Assembly: GCA_030679955.1 (NCBI GenBank)
Contig: JAUXSF010000024.1
Span: forward strand, 1-64,000
Source: Chlamydiales bacterium
GTDB taxonomy: Bacteria > Chlamydiota > Chlamydiia > Chlamydiales > JAJFMA01
Length of the DNA stretch: 64,000 bases
Direction: 5' to 3'
The stretch's first letter is position 1, and every line of letters starts with the position of its first letter. Under the pieces are notes generated by a model, which did no database searches, was not told the DNA's origin, and was given only the letters and a program-made list of their open reading frames with translations. Below are positions 1 through 8,354 of this stretch, piece after piece. Made by a program: the position numbers and the translations under genes.

Positions 1-66
1 CTTTATAGCCTCAGTAGCTACTTCCATCTTAAATTCGGGTGATCGTTTTTGATTTCCTTGCGCCAT
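1..66 (-). CDS. IS3-family transposase OrfA, N-terminal fragment (cut by window edge)
   Basis: Twenty-two codons are visible from an ATG at 66, preceded by GAGG five bases upstream. The peptide (MAQGNQKRSPEF, then KMEVATEAIK) matches the start of the HTH_Tnp_1 domain of IS3-group OrfA proteins, where a basic KRS/KYSPEFK segment leads into the helix-turn-helix. OrfA normally binds the terminal repeats and is joined to the OrfB integrase by a -1 frameshift, but that part lies outside the window. Whether the element is intact cannot be judged. Confidence 0.7.
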   Translation of the reverse strand, partial: MAQGNQKRSPEFKMEVATEAIK

Positions 67-135
67 ATAATCCTCATTTCAAGGTGCAATTGTATCAAAA
101 ACGCGCAAAGTGCGCTGTCCAACTTTTGGGGTCCA
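1..135 (-). mobile_element. IS3-family insertion sequence, one end only
   Basis: The left edge of the window holds one end of an insertion sequence that runs off the window. At 117-135, read on the minus strand, is TGGACCCCAAAAGTTGGAC, which resembles the terminal inverted repeat of IS3/IS150-group elements as I remember it. The first codons of a transposase OrfA follow in the expected direction. The element ends about 30 bp past the nifU stop codon, so it inserted directly downstream of the gpmA-nifS-nifU operon. The exact end and any target duplication cannot be fixed without the other side. Confidence 0.75.
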
Positions 136-165
136 TTATACTGCGACTTTGCGTTGAATTCGTCT

Positions 166-978
166 CTAGTGCATTCCGGGTGGCATGCCTGTAGGTGCTT
201 CGTCGAAGTCGGGAATTACCACCATTTCTTTGTGCACTTTGGCTCTGAGAATACCCTGAATGGCTGAAAGAGTCGCTCCAACACTAGAATAGCACGAAGT
301 ACAAGAGCCCTTATAGGCTACTGTCAATTCACGCTTATCATTAAGTTCGACAATATCAACACCGCCAGCATCCAAGGCAATGTATGGGCGAATATCATCA
401 TTCATTACCTGCTCAATGACAGCTAGCTTCTGATCGTGAGGTAGTTCATCCCAACCAGGATAACCGTCGCCCTCGAACAAGCTGCCTTGACCTGTAGGCA
501 TCGGAGGGGCTACATAGCCCTCTGCCACTGGTATATCCTGGCATTGCTCGCCAGCATCCACGATCGCTGATAATACGAGATTGAGGTGTGAGAATGTTTC
601 AGGGGGAAACGCAGCTTGATCGGGCTTATCCCTTACATGCTTGTCTATTAGGTCGGCTGTCATCCGCTGAGCTTGGTCATAGTTCTTTCCAACCAGAATA
701 TCGCATGCGACGTCTGCTGCGCCTATGAGTGCGCTTTGGCCAAAAACTTGAAATTTAGCATCGACAATAATGCCATCTTCGAGGTCCACAAGCCAGTAGA
801 GATGGACTTCGTTGCCATCCTCCACTCCGCCATCAATACCCTCAACCAACCGAACGCCCCTAGCTACGGACTCCTCCGGATAGAAAAACCCTGCGTTGCG
901 TGGCTTATCAATGCGAGCTTTCAACGCTTTGCTATAGCGCGCCCAAGGAAATGACATGGTTAATGCGTTTAAGCTCAC
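166..978 (-). CDS. nifU: NifU-like Fe-S scaffold protein with degenerate N-terminal domain
   Basis: A 270-residue protein with two parts: an IscU/NifU-N-like domain (about 15-150) and a NifU C-terminal domain (about 185-250). The C-terminal domain keeps its CxxC cluster motif (C226 and C229 in GSCTSCYSS), so it could bind or transfer a [4Fe-4S] cluster. By eye, the N-terminal domain lacks all three cysteines of the canonical IscU scaffold: the GCGS position reads FGQS, and the final Cys position reads FSHLNL. C92 and C146 remain at other places. The start is GTG at 978, with AGGAG five bases upstream; the in-frame ATG at 957 has no such site. It is the last gene of gpmA-nifS-nifU, 11 bp after nifS. 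The nifU-nifS-pgm order is the one I recall in C. trachomatis. Likely role: cluster carrier rather than de novo scaffold (inference). Confidence 0.85.
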   Translation of the reverse strand: MSLNALTMSFPWARYSKALKARIDKPRNAGFFYPEESVARGVRLVEGIDGGVEDGNEVHLYWLVDLEDGIIVDAKFQVFGQSALIGAADVACDILVGKNYDQAQRMTADLIDKHVRDKPDQAAFPPETFSHLNLVLSAIVDAGEQCQDIPVAEGYVAPPMPTGQGSLFEGDGYPGWDELPHDQKLAVIEQVMNDDIRPYIALDAGGVDIVELNDKRELTVAYKGSCTSCYSSVGATLSAIQGILRAKVHKEMVVIPDFDEAPTGMPPGMH

Positions 979-989
979 TGATACTCCTG

Positions 990-2156
990 TTAGGTAATGG
1001 CAATGTGTTCTGAGAGCTTTCGCATACGTTGTGCCGTAGAAGCTACTATGTCTATGGCTTGATCTATTTCCTCTTCAAAACTAGCTCTAGACAAGCTAAA
1101 GCTTAGTGCGGAATGTGCCAATGTTTCATTGAACCCTGATGAAGTTAAAATCAAACCCAATTGGGGGAAATTGCCACCGCCCATGCTACAGTAAAGCTGC
1201 TGGCGGTCAAGGGCAAAGGCCATGGCTTCATTGGCAATACCAGGAAACGCTATCGTCGATACATTTGGAAGACGTTGCTCTTCTCTAAAGAAAATGACAG
1301 CGTCTGGAAATTTCTTTTTGACTCCCCTCTCGAACTGATCGCGCAGACGAGCTACTTCCGTACACATTAGATCTCTGCTGTCGATGGCTTCGCGGCAAGC
1401 CACGCCCAAACCGACCATAGATGGCATATCAATATCGCCAGCGCGATGGCCTGCCTGTTGGGCGCCACCCAATATGAAGGGTGACAATTTTACACCTTCT
1501 TTAATCCACAAACCTCCGGAGCCTTTTGGACCGTGAATCGTGTCACCATTAAAGGTAATAAAATCTGCGCCAATCTCGGAAAGTTCAAAATAGAGTTTGC
1601 CAAGGACATGAGAGGCATCCAAGTGAAGTAAGATGCCTCGATCTTTGCAAAGTTTAGCAATCTCTGACACGGGATTAATCACACCGGTTAACCCATTTGC
1701 CCAAGATAACGAGACCAACGCAGTACGCGGGCTAATGGCATCGGCAACAGCTTGAGCTGTCACATAACCACCAGTCGTAACCGTAGCCATCTTACCAACG
1801 CAACCTAGCTGTTCTAGTCGTCCCATTGTTAAAATGGACGGCGCTTCATCAATTGTAGCTGTGACAAAGTGATTCTTGCCGGTAGTACGTGTCACATCAA
1901 AATAGACTGATTGCACAACGTGGTTTACAGCTTCGGTCCCTGAAGATGTAAAGATAATAGTATCTTTGTCGCTGGCGCCCAAAAGCGCATACATAGCTTT
2001 GTATGCTTCATCCAAAGCAGGCAACAGCCTTTGTCCCATCTGGTGAGGCTGTGATGGCACGCCCCAATACTCCGAAAGATAGGGAAGCATCTTACCAATA
2101 GCATCTGGCGAGGGACGCGTGGTTGCAGAATTGTCCAAATAGATTGACTTAAGCAT
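990..2156 (-). CDS. nifS: NifS/IscS-fold cysteine desulfurase homologue, catalytic residues apparently lost
   Basis: A 388-residue fold-type I PLP aminotransferase-class V protein. Family motifs are easy to follow: YLDNSATTRPSP at the start, FTSSGTEAVNHV, HLDASHVLGKL, HGPKGSGGLW and a C-terminal SFSLSRASFEEEIDQAI. The Schiff-base lysine of the family (SGHK or SAHK just before YGPKG) reads NGDT, so lysine is replaced by threonine. The His that stacks on PLP (EHxAV) reads DEAPSI. The mobile-loop active-site Cys is not at its usual place (SMGGGNF, with only a Cys three residues earlier). It may therefore be an inactive partner of NifU, or may have been recruited to another job. The ATG at 2156 overlaps the gpmA stop (ATGCTTAA), which suggests translational coupling; an upstream ATG at 2186 would add ten residues unlike the family. 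Confidence 0.8.
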   Translation of the reverse strand: MLKSIYLDNSATTRPSPDAIGKMLPYLSEYWGVPSQPHQMGQRLLPALDEAYKAMYALLGASDKDTIIFTSSGTEAVNHVVQSVYFDVTRTTGKNHFVTATIDEAPSILTMGRLEQLGCVGKMATVTTGGYVTAQAVADAISPRTALVSLSWANGLTGVINPVSEIAKLCKDRGILLHLDASHVLGKLYFELSEIGADFITFNGDTIHGPKGSGGLWIKEGVKLSPFILGGAQQAGHRAGDIDMPSMVGLGVACREAIDSRDLMCTEVARLRDQFERGVKKKFPDAVIFFREEQRLPNVSTIAFPGIANEAMAFALDRQQLYCSMGGGNFPQLGLILTSSGFNETLAHSALSFSLSRASFEEEIDQAIDIVASTAQRMRKLSEHIAIT

Positions 2157-2826
2157 TGCGTGTAAAATGTCCGGCTTTGAAATCATAAAAAATTGGTACG
2201 CCGGTTGGAATCTCCAGGCTAACGACTTCTTCTTCGCTGAGTTTGTCCAAATACATCAAGATAGAGCGTAATGAGTTGCCATGGGCAGAAACAAGGACGT
2301 TCTTACCAGCGGACAACGCAGGAGCGATACGTGACTTAAAGAAGGGCAGAGTGCGCTCCGCCGTCATGGCTAGGCTCTCACCTTTGGGCGGTGCTGTGTT
2401 ATAACTACGACGCCATATCTTAACCTGCTCAACGCCATATTTTTCTGCCGTCTCCGCTTTATTTAACCCTTGCAGTTCGCCATAGTAGCGTTCGTTCAGT
2501 TGCCAGCTACGCAATACAGGAATTATATTCTTTTTACCTTCTTCACTATACATACCTGCCCAAAGCTCGAGCCTGCCCTCATCCGGATGCATCACAACCG
2601 GAATTTTTCCTGAGCTATGATTTACCATCGCCAACATGGCTGTCATTTGCGCGCGTATCAAGGTCGACGTCGCAATAACATCAATGGGAATGTCTCGAAT
2701 AATTTTGCCGGCTTCCAAGGCTTCTTCTATGCCCTGTTTCGACAACGGCACATCCACCCAGCCAGTAAAGAGGTTCAAACGGTTCCATTCGGACTGACCA
2801 TGTCGCAATAGAATAAGTTTTGTCAT
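2149..2826 (-). CDS. gpmA: 2,3-bisphosphoglycerate-dependent phosphoglycerate mutase
   Basis: Interconverts 3- and 2-phosphoglycerate in glycolysis in the cytoplasm. The 225-residue protein has the usual dPGM length and motifs: LRHGQSEWN with phospho-acceptor H9, FTGWVDVPL, the ERYYGELQG segment, and SAHGNSLR with the second catalytic His at 182. The start is ATG at 2826, preceded by AGAGAG; an upstream in-frame ATG at 2922 adds 32 residues not seen in the family. It is the first gene of the minus-strand gpmA-nifS-nifU operon and overlaps nifS by 8 bp. The gene order matches the C. trachomatis pgm-nifS-nifU block (remembered). Confidence 0.93.
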   Translation of the reverse strand: MTKLILLRHGQSEWNRLNLFTGWVDVPLSKQGIEEALEAGKIIRDIPIDVIATSTLIRAQMTAMLAMVNHSSGKIPVVMHPDEGRLELWAGMYSEEGKKNIIPVLRSWQLNERYYGELQGLNKAETAEKYGVEQVKIWRRSYNTAPPKGESLAMTAERTLPFFKSRIAPALSAGKNVLVSAHGNSLRSILMYLDKLSEEEVVSLEIPTGVPIFYDFKAGHFTRNA

Positions 2827-3133
2827 AGATACTCTCTTTTTTGCACCTAAGATAGCCGAGTACAGTCTTTTATGGGAAGAACGCTCGAAGCGATGGAAAA
2901 CTTCAAAAACAAGGAATTCCATGCAAAGATACTAAAGCGACAGGATGCAAAGAGGCTGAAATACGTAAATCATTATATTTTAAATTGTTAAAGATTATTT
3001 TTGTTTGTGTCTTCCCACCTCTACGCCTTTGCGCTGAATTCTATCTTTGCACATCCAAACGACGATTCTCTGCTGGCAAATATTGGAAAATTTGTTTATA
3101 GTGTAGTGCTTTCATGAAGATAGGATTGGAACG
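2827..3133. other. Divergent intergenic region, gpmA / rluB
   Basis: A 307-bp AT-rich gap between two divergent genes, with no convincing ORF. The decamer TGCAAAGATA at 2922-2931 recurs inverted at 3042-3051, and a related TGCAAAGAGG lies at 2947-2956. These may be binding sites for a regulator acting on both promoters (inference). Several -10-like AT-rich stretches exist but none has a clear -35 partner. Confidence 0.4.
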
Positions 3134-3835
3134 GTGGACAAAAATCGCTTGAGCAAGATTCTTGCCGGAGCTGGCGTAGCCTCTCGTAGAGCATGTGAGG
3201 AGCTGATTTTTGCTGGACGCGTGAGCGTCAACGGTCAGGTTATTTTAATTCCCCAAACGCTCGTTGATTTAACTGTAGATAAGGTTACTGTAAATGGAGA
3301 ACCTCTAAGCGGCTATGAATCCAAGGTGTATTACGCCCTGCATAAGCCAGCGGGATATGTCTGCACGCAAGCACGACGCGGTAAGGAAAGACTTGTTTTG
3401 GATCTGATCAAAGAGGGTTCCAAGCGGCTTTTCACAGTGGGAAGATTAGATAAAGACACCGCAGGCCTGATTCTGGTGACGAATGATGGTGATTTTGCCA
3501 ACAAAGTTATTCACCCGTCGGCAAATATCAGCAAAGAATACTTGGCTAAAGTTGATCAAGAAGTCACCCACGAACACCTTGTAACACTTTCTGAAGGCAC
3601 TTTGGTCGATGGAGCACTCGTAAGACCGCTCTCGGTCAAAAAAGTTCGCGGAAAGACACTCAAGATTACCGTGGGAGAGGGAAAGAAGCATGAGGTTCGC
3701 CTAATGCTTCAGAGTGCAGGCCTAGAAGTGTCGGACCTTACACGCATACGTGTAGGAGGCCTTTTATTGGGCAGAATGCCCGTAGGTGCCTATAAAAGTT
3801 TGTCTGAAAAAGAACGTAACGCAATTTTTCATTAA
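3134..3835 (+). CDS. rluB: RsuA/RluB-family rRNA pseudouridine synthase
   Basis: A 233-residue protein isomerising a specific uridine of rRNA to pseudouridine. An N-terminal S4 RNA-binding domain (about 3-60, with AGVASRRACEELI) is followed by the synthase domain, whose signature GRLDKDTAGLILVTND (103-118) places the catalytic Asp at 106. The start is GTG at 3134, after a weak AGGA. The same gene (yjbC) sits beside pgm in C. trachomatis, as I recall. Family members differ in target (16S U516 for RsuA, 23S for RluB, RluE and RluF). The length and position favour RluB, but the exact site cannot be told from the sequence. Confidence 0.85.
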   Translation: MDKNRLSKILAGAGVASRRACEELIFAGRVSVNGQVILIPQTLVDLTVDKVTVNGEPLSGYESKVYYALHKPAGYVCTQARRGKERLVLDLIKEGSKRLFTVGRLDKDTAGLILVTNDGDFANKVIHPSANISKEYLAKVDQEVTHEHLVTLSEGTLVDGALVRPLSVKKVRGKTLKITVGEGKKHEVRLMLQSAGLEVSDLTRIRVGGLLLGRMPVGAYKSLSEKERNAIFH

Positions 3836-3840
3836 TTTTC

Positions 3841-3867
3841 TGCCGTTTCTTAATACGGCATTAAAAC
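3841..3867 (+). terminator. Possible terminator after rluB
   Basis: A 6-bp stem, TGCCGT at 3841-3846 pairing with ACGGCA at 3855-3860, is followed by TTAAAACTTT. The stem is short and the T-tract interrupted, so activity would be weak at best. It lies 5 bp after the rluB stop and before the next gene on the same strand. Confidence 0.35.
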
Positions 3868-3913
3868 TTTGAGAGGATAATACCGGGCGAATAAGTCAAA
3901 CGGTGGTTGTTTT

Positions 3914-5812
3914 ATGAGGGATTCGAGAAAGCACATTCACATTCCGCTACCTGTAGCCTCTAACGAGGTAGTACAGAATCTTCGTGGCGCCCTCGAAAAC
4001 TTAGGTAAGTTTGCAAAAGTTAACGCCAGCGAACCTGTTCCTCACATTGGACATCTAGAGCTCAAAGAAGGCCAAATTATTTGCCACGATAGAGTTTCTG
4101 GCAAAAGTATCATCGGCTTAGCCCGTTGCTTTGTTACCGCCCTACTATCCGACTCAGTACGTCATGAGCACGAAAAGCAGCGAGACCTTCTCCAAGACGA
4201 GCTGCTGAAAGCTATTGAGATCGTCAAAAATAGCTATCCTCTGATCAGCAGATTAAAGGAAGGTGATGAGTCTCAGCAAAAACTCGCCGATACAGCACTT
4301 TCCACCATCGAGCACTACAACGAGGTAATGAAGGGCTCGCAGGAAACTGCTCCGTCATTAAGCCAACGCTTCGCTCGTTTTCTGTTTCAACACAGTGGTC
4401 TAAGCCTAGATAAGCTAGCCGGCAAGACTATCGAACTACCCATGCCCGCTAGCTTACAATGCCGCTCTCATCGCGATAAAGACTCTATGTATCGCGTACA
4501 ATATGCCCCCAATGGCATGGCCAATATCGCCTCGCAAAAGGTTTTATCTTTGGCACTGCCGGCACAATTTACTCCCACCCGTCAAGAGGTGGATGCCTTT
4601 CGCGTTAAGGCTATTACTATGATTCGAAACTATGGATTTCCCTCTACATCTTTAACGGAGGCATTACGAGCCGTGAGACAAGCGCCAGTACAAGGAACCG
4701 CAGACGACACCGAACACCAAACTACAGACAGCACCATCGTGACATTCACACAGACTTTACAGCCCTTTCCAGGCGAAATGATTGTTTTAGAGGGCTCTTT
4801 TAGCCGTAACGCACACAGCAAAGTAGCCAGTGTGCCAATTCCTGATAGCTTCAGACTCTACTCAAAGTCATCGCAGACGGGCTTTCCACATCCAATCCAA
4901 CACAACGGCTGGGGCTTGTGCGACAAGGCATTACCTCCCTGTCCCGATGCCATAGAGCGTGTGCCGCTTTATCGCGTTTTGTTCGAGCAAAAACGCAAGA
5001 TTGCTATGTCTTTGTTGCCGCACGGCTGGCGGTTACCTCATGCTAAAGAGCTGCAAGAGCTAAAGCTTGCCACTTATGAAACACAAAGCGAAAGTCTCTT
5101 GAATCTGCACCAGCGATTAGCCTATAGCATTGCTGCAGCAGCGGGTCATGAAGATAGCACAGAAGTTTCTGAAGTCATTAAAGCACTATTTGCCCATTTG
5201 AAAAATGAAAGTGGAGCCATCGACAAGCTGTCTCAAGCCTATCACTGCATCAGCGAGATGTTTATCACTCGTCCTTCAGAGCATTTACACAATGGATGGA
5301 TCGAGCTTAGAGCATCTGATGCCTGGCAAATGATGGATGCACAACAGCGCCTCGAGTGCGCCACGCGCTTGTATAGAGAAGCTGTTTCTAGCTCCATGCA
5401 AATGTTCGCAGATGGCTACCTTGCTCAACTATCACCCGAAATCACCGATTACATTCGTACTATGGGCCAACTTTTTGCAGACGCTGGTTGCGAATTGGTT
5501 CTACAATATATGTCCGAAAAGATGGGTTATGAGCCTGAACCTCTAAGCTCTTTTGCACTAAAAGTGCAAACCAATGCATTTAAGCAACTCATGACTTTCC
5601 TTGTGGACATGGAATTCAACCGCGAAATGTCGGAGGAAGAGAGACGCACCAGAACAAAGGATCGCCTCATTCAAGCGCTAGAAGGCGATATCGCCTGTTT
5701 TGAAGAAGAAGATCCATTGCGTTGTGGCAGAAGTGTCGCTAGCTTGGCATTGGAACTGCAAGACTATTATGGCAACCGCAATCGCCGCAATCTAGCTATT
5801 GGCTACGACTAG
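3914..5812 (+). CDS. Large cytoplasmic protein of unknown function
   Basis: A 632-residue protein I do not recognise. There is no signal peptide and no membrane segment. It is mixed alpha/beta at the N-terminus (an HIHIPLPV strand, then alternating helices) and largely helical with many Gln, Glu and Leu after residue 370. A middle segment around 325-350 is rich in His and aromatic residues (FPHPIQHNGWGLCDK). The ATG at 3914 has a modest GGTGG upstream. It follows rluB on the same strand after a 78-bp gap with a weak hairpin and could be co-transcribed. Base composition resembles its neighbours, so there is no sign of recent transfer. It may be a Chlamydiales-specific conserved protein (inference). 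Confidence 0.75.
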   Translation: MRDSRKHIHIPLPVASNEVVQNLRGALENLGKFAKVNASEPVPHIGHLELKEGQIICHDRVSGKSIIGLARCFVTALLSDSVRHEHEKQRDLLQDELLKAIEIVKNSYPLISRLKEGDESQQKLADTALSTIEHYNEVMKGSQETAPSLSQRFARFLFQHSGLSLDKLAGKTIELPMPASLQCRSHRDKDSMYRVQYAPNGMANIASQKVLSLALPAQFTPTRQEVDAFRVKAITMIRNYGFPSTSLTEALRAVRQAPVQGTADDTEHQTTDSTIVTFTQTLQPFPGEMIVLEGSFSRNAHSKVASVPIPDSFRLYSKSSQTGFPHPIQHNGWGLCDKALPPCPDAIERVPLYRVLFEQKRKIAMSLLPHGWRLPHAKELQELKLATYETQSESLLNLHQRLAYSIAAAAGHEDSTEVSEVIKALFAHLKNESGAIDKLSQAYHCISEMFITRPSEHLHNGWIELRASDAWQMMDAQQRLECATRLYREAVSSSMQMFADGYLAQLSPEITDYIRTMGQLFADAGCELVLQYMSEKMGYEPEPLSSFALKVQTNAFKQLMTFLVDMEFNREMSEEERRTRTKDRLIQALEGDIACFEEEDPLRCGRSVASLALELQDYYGNRNRRNLAIGYD

Positions 5813-5897
5813 CAGTAGATGGATCATATGGACGCGAATGACCCACATTTTTTGCAGTTCTGTTTTCAGCGCGGGAGCTCTGAGCCTCATAATAGCC

Positions 5898-5930
5898 CAG
5901 GGTAAGGAGCCGACAGGCGACGCAACCCTG
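5898..5930. repeat. Small REP-like inverted repeat
   Basis: CAGGGT at 5898-5903 pairs with ACCCTG at 5925-5930, and an inner GCC/GGC pair (5909-5911 and 5916-5918) encloses GACA. The pattern CAGGGTAAGG...GCAACCCTG resembles short dispersed palindromes seen in many environmental bacterial genomes. It lies between convergent genes, the usual place for such elements. Confidence 0.45.
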
Positions 5931-5951
5931 AGACAGGATCAGAAAAGGTAT

Positions 5952-5972
5952 CGCTCCGCGGAACCCGGAGCG
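5952..5972. terminator. Hairpin between convergent genes, possible bidirectional terminator
   Basis: CGCTCCG (5952-5958) pairs perfectly with CGGAGCG (5966-5972) across a 7-nt loop. No U-tract follows on either strand, so any termination would be weak or Rho-assisted. It sits between the 3' ends of the unknown plus-strand gene and the IQM-like minus-strand gene. Confidence 0.35.
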
Positions 5973-5991
5973 CCAGACGTATCCGCGACCA

Positions 5992-7383
5992 TCAACGAGA
6001 GCCCTCTCGTTGAGGAGTTCTCGAAGTTAAAGGGGGTATGTCGTCCGCAGACATGCTTTTAAGCTTCTGGGATGAGACGATTCTGAAGGACTCTCCACCG
6101 GAGGATGTGGTTCTACAAGCCCTCACCATCCGTTCCACGGCAGAAGGACATGGCGGGCAAGCTCCACCTGTCTCACTGTATTTCGCAGCTGAGAGGTAGC
6201 GAAGATTACCATCCACAAGCTCGACATCAGTCAAATTGAATCCTGATTGCACCATGCTATTCAAAACGGCTAACTTCCTGGCCAACGTCATTACCTTATC
6301 TGTAAAGGTAACTCGAGACAACTGATCGTTTGCGATAAAGTCTAGGGAAACACCTTTGTAACCGGTTGGTGTACAGTTTCCGTCACATTCTAGGAATTTC
6401 AATGCAGACCCATAAATTCTGGTAACGTTACCATCGACCATCATTTCGAGGCCCACATTTGTCAGATCAACTCCCTTGCAACGTAGAAACTCTAACACGT
6501 CTAACATCGACTCTTTTCCAGGTCGATAGTGCCCACTACAGTTTGAAATTGAGCTTAATATGCCATCCTTAACAGACATATCGCCTGCTCCAATGAGCAT
6601 ACCACCATCAAAAAAACTAGTATGGTGAAACGATCCTTCATTGTGATGAGCTGCGTAAAATACGCCATCAGGTCCTAAAACGTAAATGGCATGACCAAAG
6701 CCGTTAAATAGCGAAGAGTACCATTTGGTGGAAAACAGCCCCCCGTCCTTTGACGCGAATTTACCATCTACAATAGATAGAGCATAATTGTCTCTAGCTA
6801 CCGGCTCCATGTAGCAAACTCGCGGCAACGAAACAAGACGTTCAGGAGTAATCCACTCAAAAAACGGCTTATTGGTATTGGAACTTACCCATTGTTCGAA
6901 GAGAGAAGGTTCTCCATTAAGCCTTTTTTGGTGAAATTTCTGCCCAGGATAATGACGGCGGTGCAACACTTCTAGCCAGTACGTGGGTGTTACCATAACA
7001 CCCTTGGGATGCCGGTTACCAATAACCATATTAGCGAGCTCTTCTTTTCCCTTAAATAATTGCTCGCTGGCCTGACGCATTACATCGAGCTTTCTATCTA
7101 GCTCGAGTCTCATCGCCACCCATTGTTCGCATGAAAGATGGGAAAGTTTTTCGCCAAAGGTCATGTGATTTTTGTTCCAATACTCGGTCCAAATGGCTGT
7201 ATTCACAATTTTGGTTACAAAATCATTGACGACCCTCTCAACGGGAACGGGAGAATCCACACGCGTCAAAGCTCTTCTATTAACTTCCTCAAGAGTGGTC
7301 ACATATGGCTCTGGCGCTGGCGACCATTCTCCAAAGGCAGCAAGACGATTGTGCACAGAGGTACGAATAAGGTTATTTTCCAT
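5992..7383 (-). CDS. Protein with plant IQM-like domain, candidate host-directed factor
   Basis: A 463-residue protein without a signal peptide or membrane segment. Its central part (about 200-330) strongly recalls the core of plant IQM proteins (IQ-motif calmodulin-binding family): GHAIYVLGPDGVFYAAHHNE, then GSFHHTSFFDGG, IGAGDMSVKDGIL, SNCSGHYRPGKES and a C-terminal GVDLTNVGLEMM. In plants the same order reads roughly KGTFQHSSFLAGG, AAGRLVVENG, PHSGHYxPTEEN, VDLTxV (remembered). I see no obvious IQ calmodulin-binding helix. The start is ATG at 7383, after GGAG at a spacing of five; it lies 2 bp after the dppF stop, so it is probably translated in the dppD-dppF transcript. The C-terminal 60 residues are Ser- and Pro-rich and look disordered. 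The domain is mostly eukaryotic, so transfer and host-cell action are plausible inferences. Confidence 0.7.
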   Translation of the reverse strand: MENNLIRTSVHNRLAAFGEWSPAPEPYVTTLEEVNRRALTRVDSPVPVERVVNDFVTKIVNTAIWTEYWNKNHMTFGEKLSHLSCEQWVAMRLELDRKLDVMRQASEQLFKGKEELANMVIGNRHPKGVMVTPTYWLEVLHRRHYPGQKFHQKRLNGEPSLFEQWVSSNTNKPFFEWITPERLVSLPRVCYMEPVARDNYALSIVDGKFASKDGGLFSTKWYSSLFNGFGHAIYVLGPDGVFYAAHHNEGSFHHTSFFDGGMLIGAGDMSVKDGILSSISNCSGHYRPGKESMLDVLEFLRCKGVDLTNVGLEMMVDGNVTRIYGSALKFLECDGNCTPTGYKGVSLDFIANDQLSRVTFTDKVMTLARKLAVLNSMVQSGFNLTDVELVDGNLRYLSAAKYSETGGACPPCPSAVERMVRACRTTSSGGESFRIVSSQKLKSMSADDIPPLTSRTPQREGSR

Positions 7384-7385
7384 AG

Positions 7386-8354
7386 TTACTCCAGAATACA
7401 ATCATAGAAATGGTTTGGACCTGCATGCCTACGTGGAGGTGGCTCTCGACACTCCGGTTGAGCATACGGACAACGCGTGCGGAAGGGGCAACCGCTAGGT
7501 GGATTGATGGGTGAAGGGATTTCTCCCTTCAAGATAATTCGCTTAGTTTTTTCGTTGGGGTGGTTTTTAGGCACCGCTGACAATAGTGCTTGGGTATAGG
7601 GATGCTTGGGGTTGGCAAATAATTCTTCAGCGGGTGCCGACTCCATTACCTTCCCCAAATACATAACCACCACATGATCGCAGATATGTCGTACGACAGA
7701 AAGGTCGTGCGCAATAAAGAGATAGCTAAGGCCAAGACGCTTTTGTAGGTCTACCAAAAGGTTAATGATCTGTCCTTGCACACTCACATCTAGAGCGGAG
7801 ACGGCTTCATCGCAAATGACTAGCTTTGGTTCTAATGCAAGGGCACGAGCTATGCAAATACGCTGGAGTTGTCCGCCAGAAAACTCATGAGGATAACGCC
7901 CGATAACATCATCCGAAAGGCCTACTTGCCCCAAAACTTCAATGACGCGTGCGCGCAGCAAATCGGGATCTGTCACCATCCCATGATAGCGCAAACCTTC
8001 CCCAATGCTAACACCAACCGTCTTCCGGGGGTTAAGTGATACGAGAGGGTCCTGAAAGACCATCTGCATCTCGCGGCGAAGCTTTTTTAAGCTCTCTTGA
8101 TCCAAAAGAGTTATATCTTGTCCGCGAAAGAAAATTTGCCCCGCCGTTGGCTCTAAAAGACGAATAGAAGAACGCGCAGCGGTGCTCTTGCCACACCCGG
8201 ACTCGCCTACTAAACCTACGATCTTGCCTTCAGGAATGGTGAAGTCAACGCCGTCGACAGCTTTCACATTTCCGACATGTTTGCGAAACACCCCAGAGAC
8301 AATTGGGAAGTATTTTTTTAACCCCTTAACCTGTAGCAGTGGCACATCATTCAT
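7386..8354 (-). CDS. dppF: Oligopeptide/dipeptide ABC transporter ATPase DppF
   Basis: A 322-residue cytoplasmic ATPase that powers peptide import together with DppD. It shows Walker A GESGCGKST, the FSGGQLQR signature, Walker B LVICDEAVSALD, the LFIAHDLS H-loop, and the C-terminal oligo_HPY tail with its cysteines (GCPFRTRCPYAQPEC). The ATG at 8354 overlaps the dppD stop (ATGAATGA), with AAGGAG ten bases upstream; an in-frame GTG at 8363 sits only one base from that site. No permease gene is adjacent. The oppA-oppB-oppC block at 20-26 kb is the likely partner (inference from the split arrangement in Chlamydia). Confidence 0.92.
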   Translation of the reverse strand: MNDVPLLQVKGLKKYFPIVSGVFRKHVGNVKAVDGVDFTIPEGKIVGLVGESGCGKSTAARSSIRLLEPTAGQIFFRGQDITLLDQESLKKLRREMQMVFQDPLVSLNPRKTVGVSIGEGLRYHGMVTDPDLLRARVIEVLGQVGLSDDVIGRYPHEFSGGQLQRICIARALALEPKLVICDEAVSALDVSVQGQIINLLVDLQKRLGLSYLFIAHDLSVVRHICDHVVVMYLGKVMESAPAEELFANPKHPYTQALLSAVPKNHPNEKTKRIILKGEIPSPINPPSGCPFRTRCPYAQPECREPPPRRHAGPNHFYDCILE

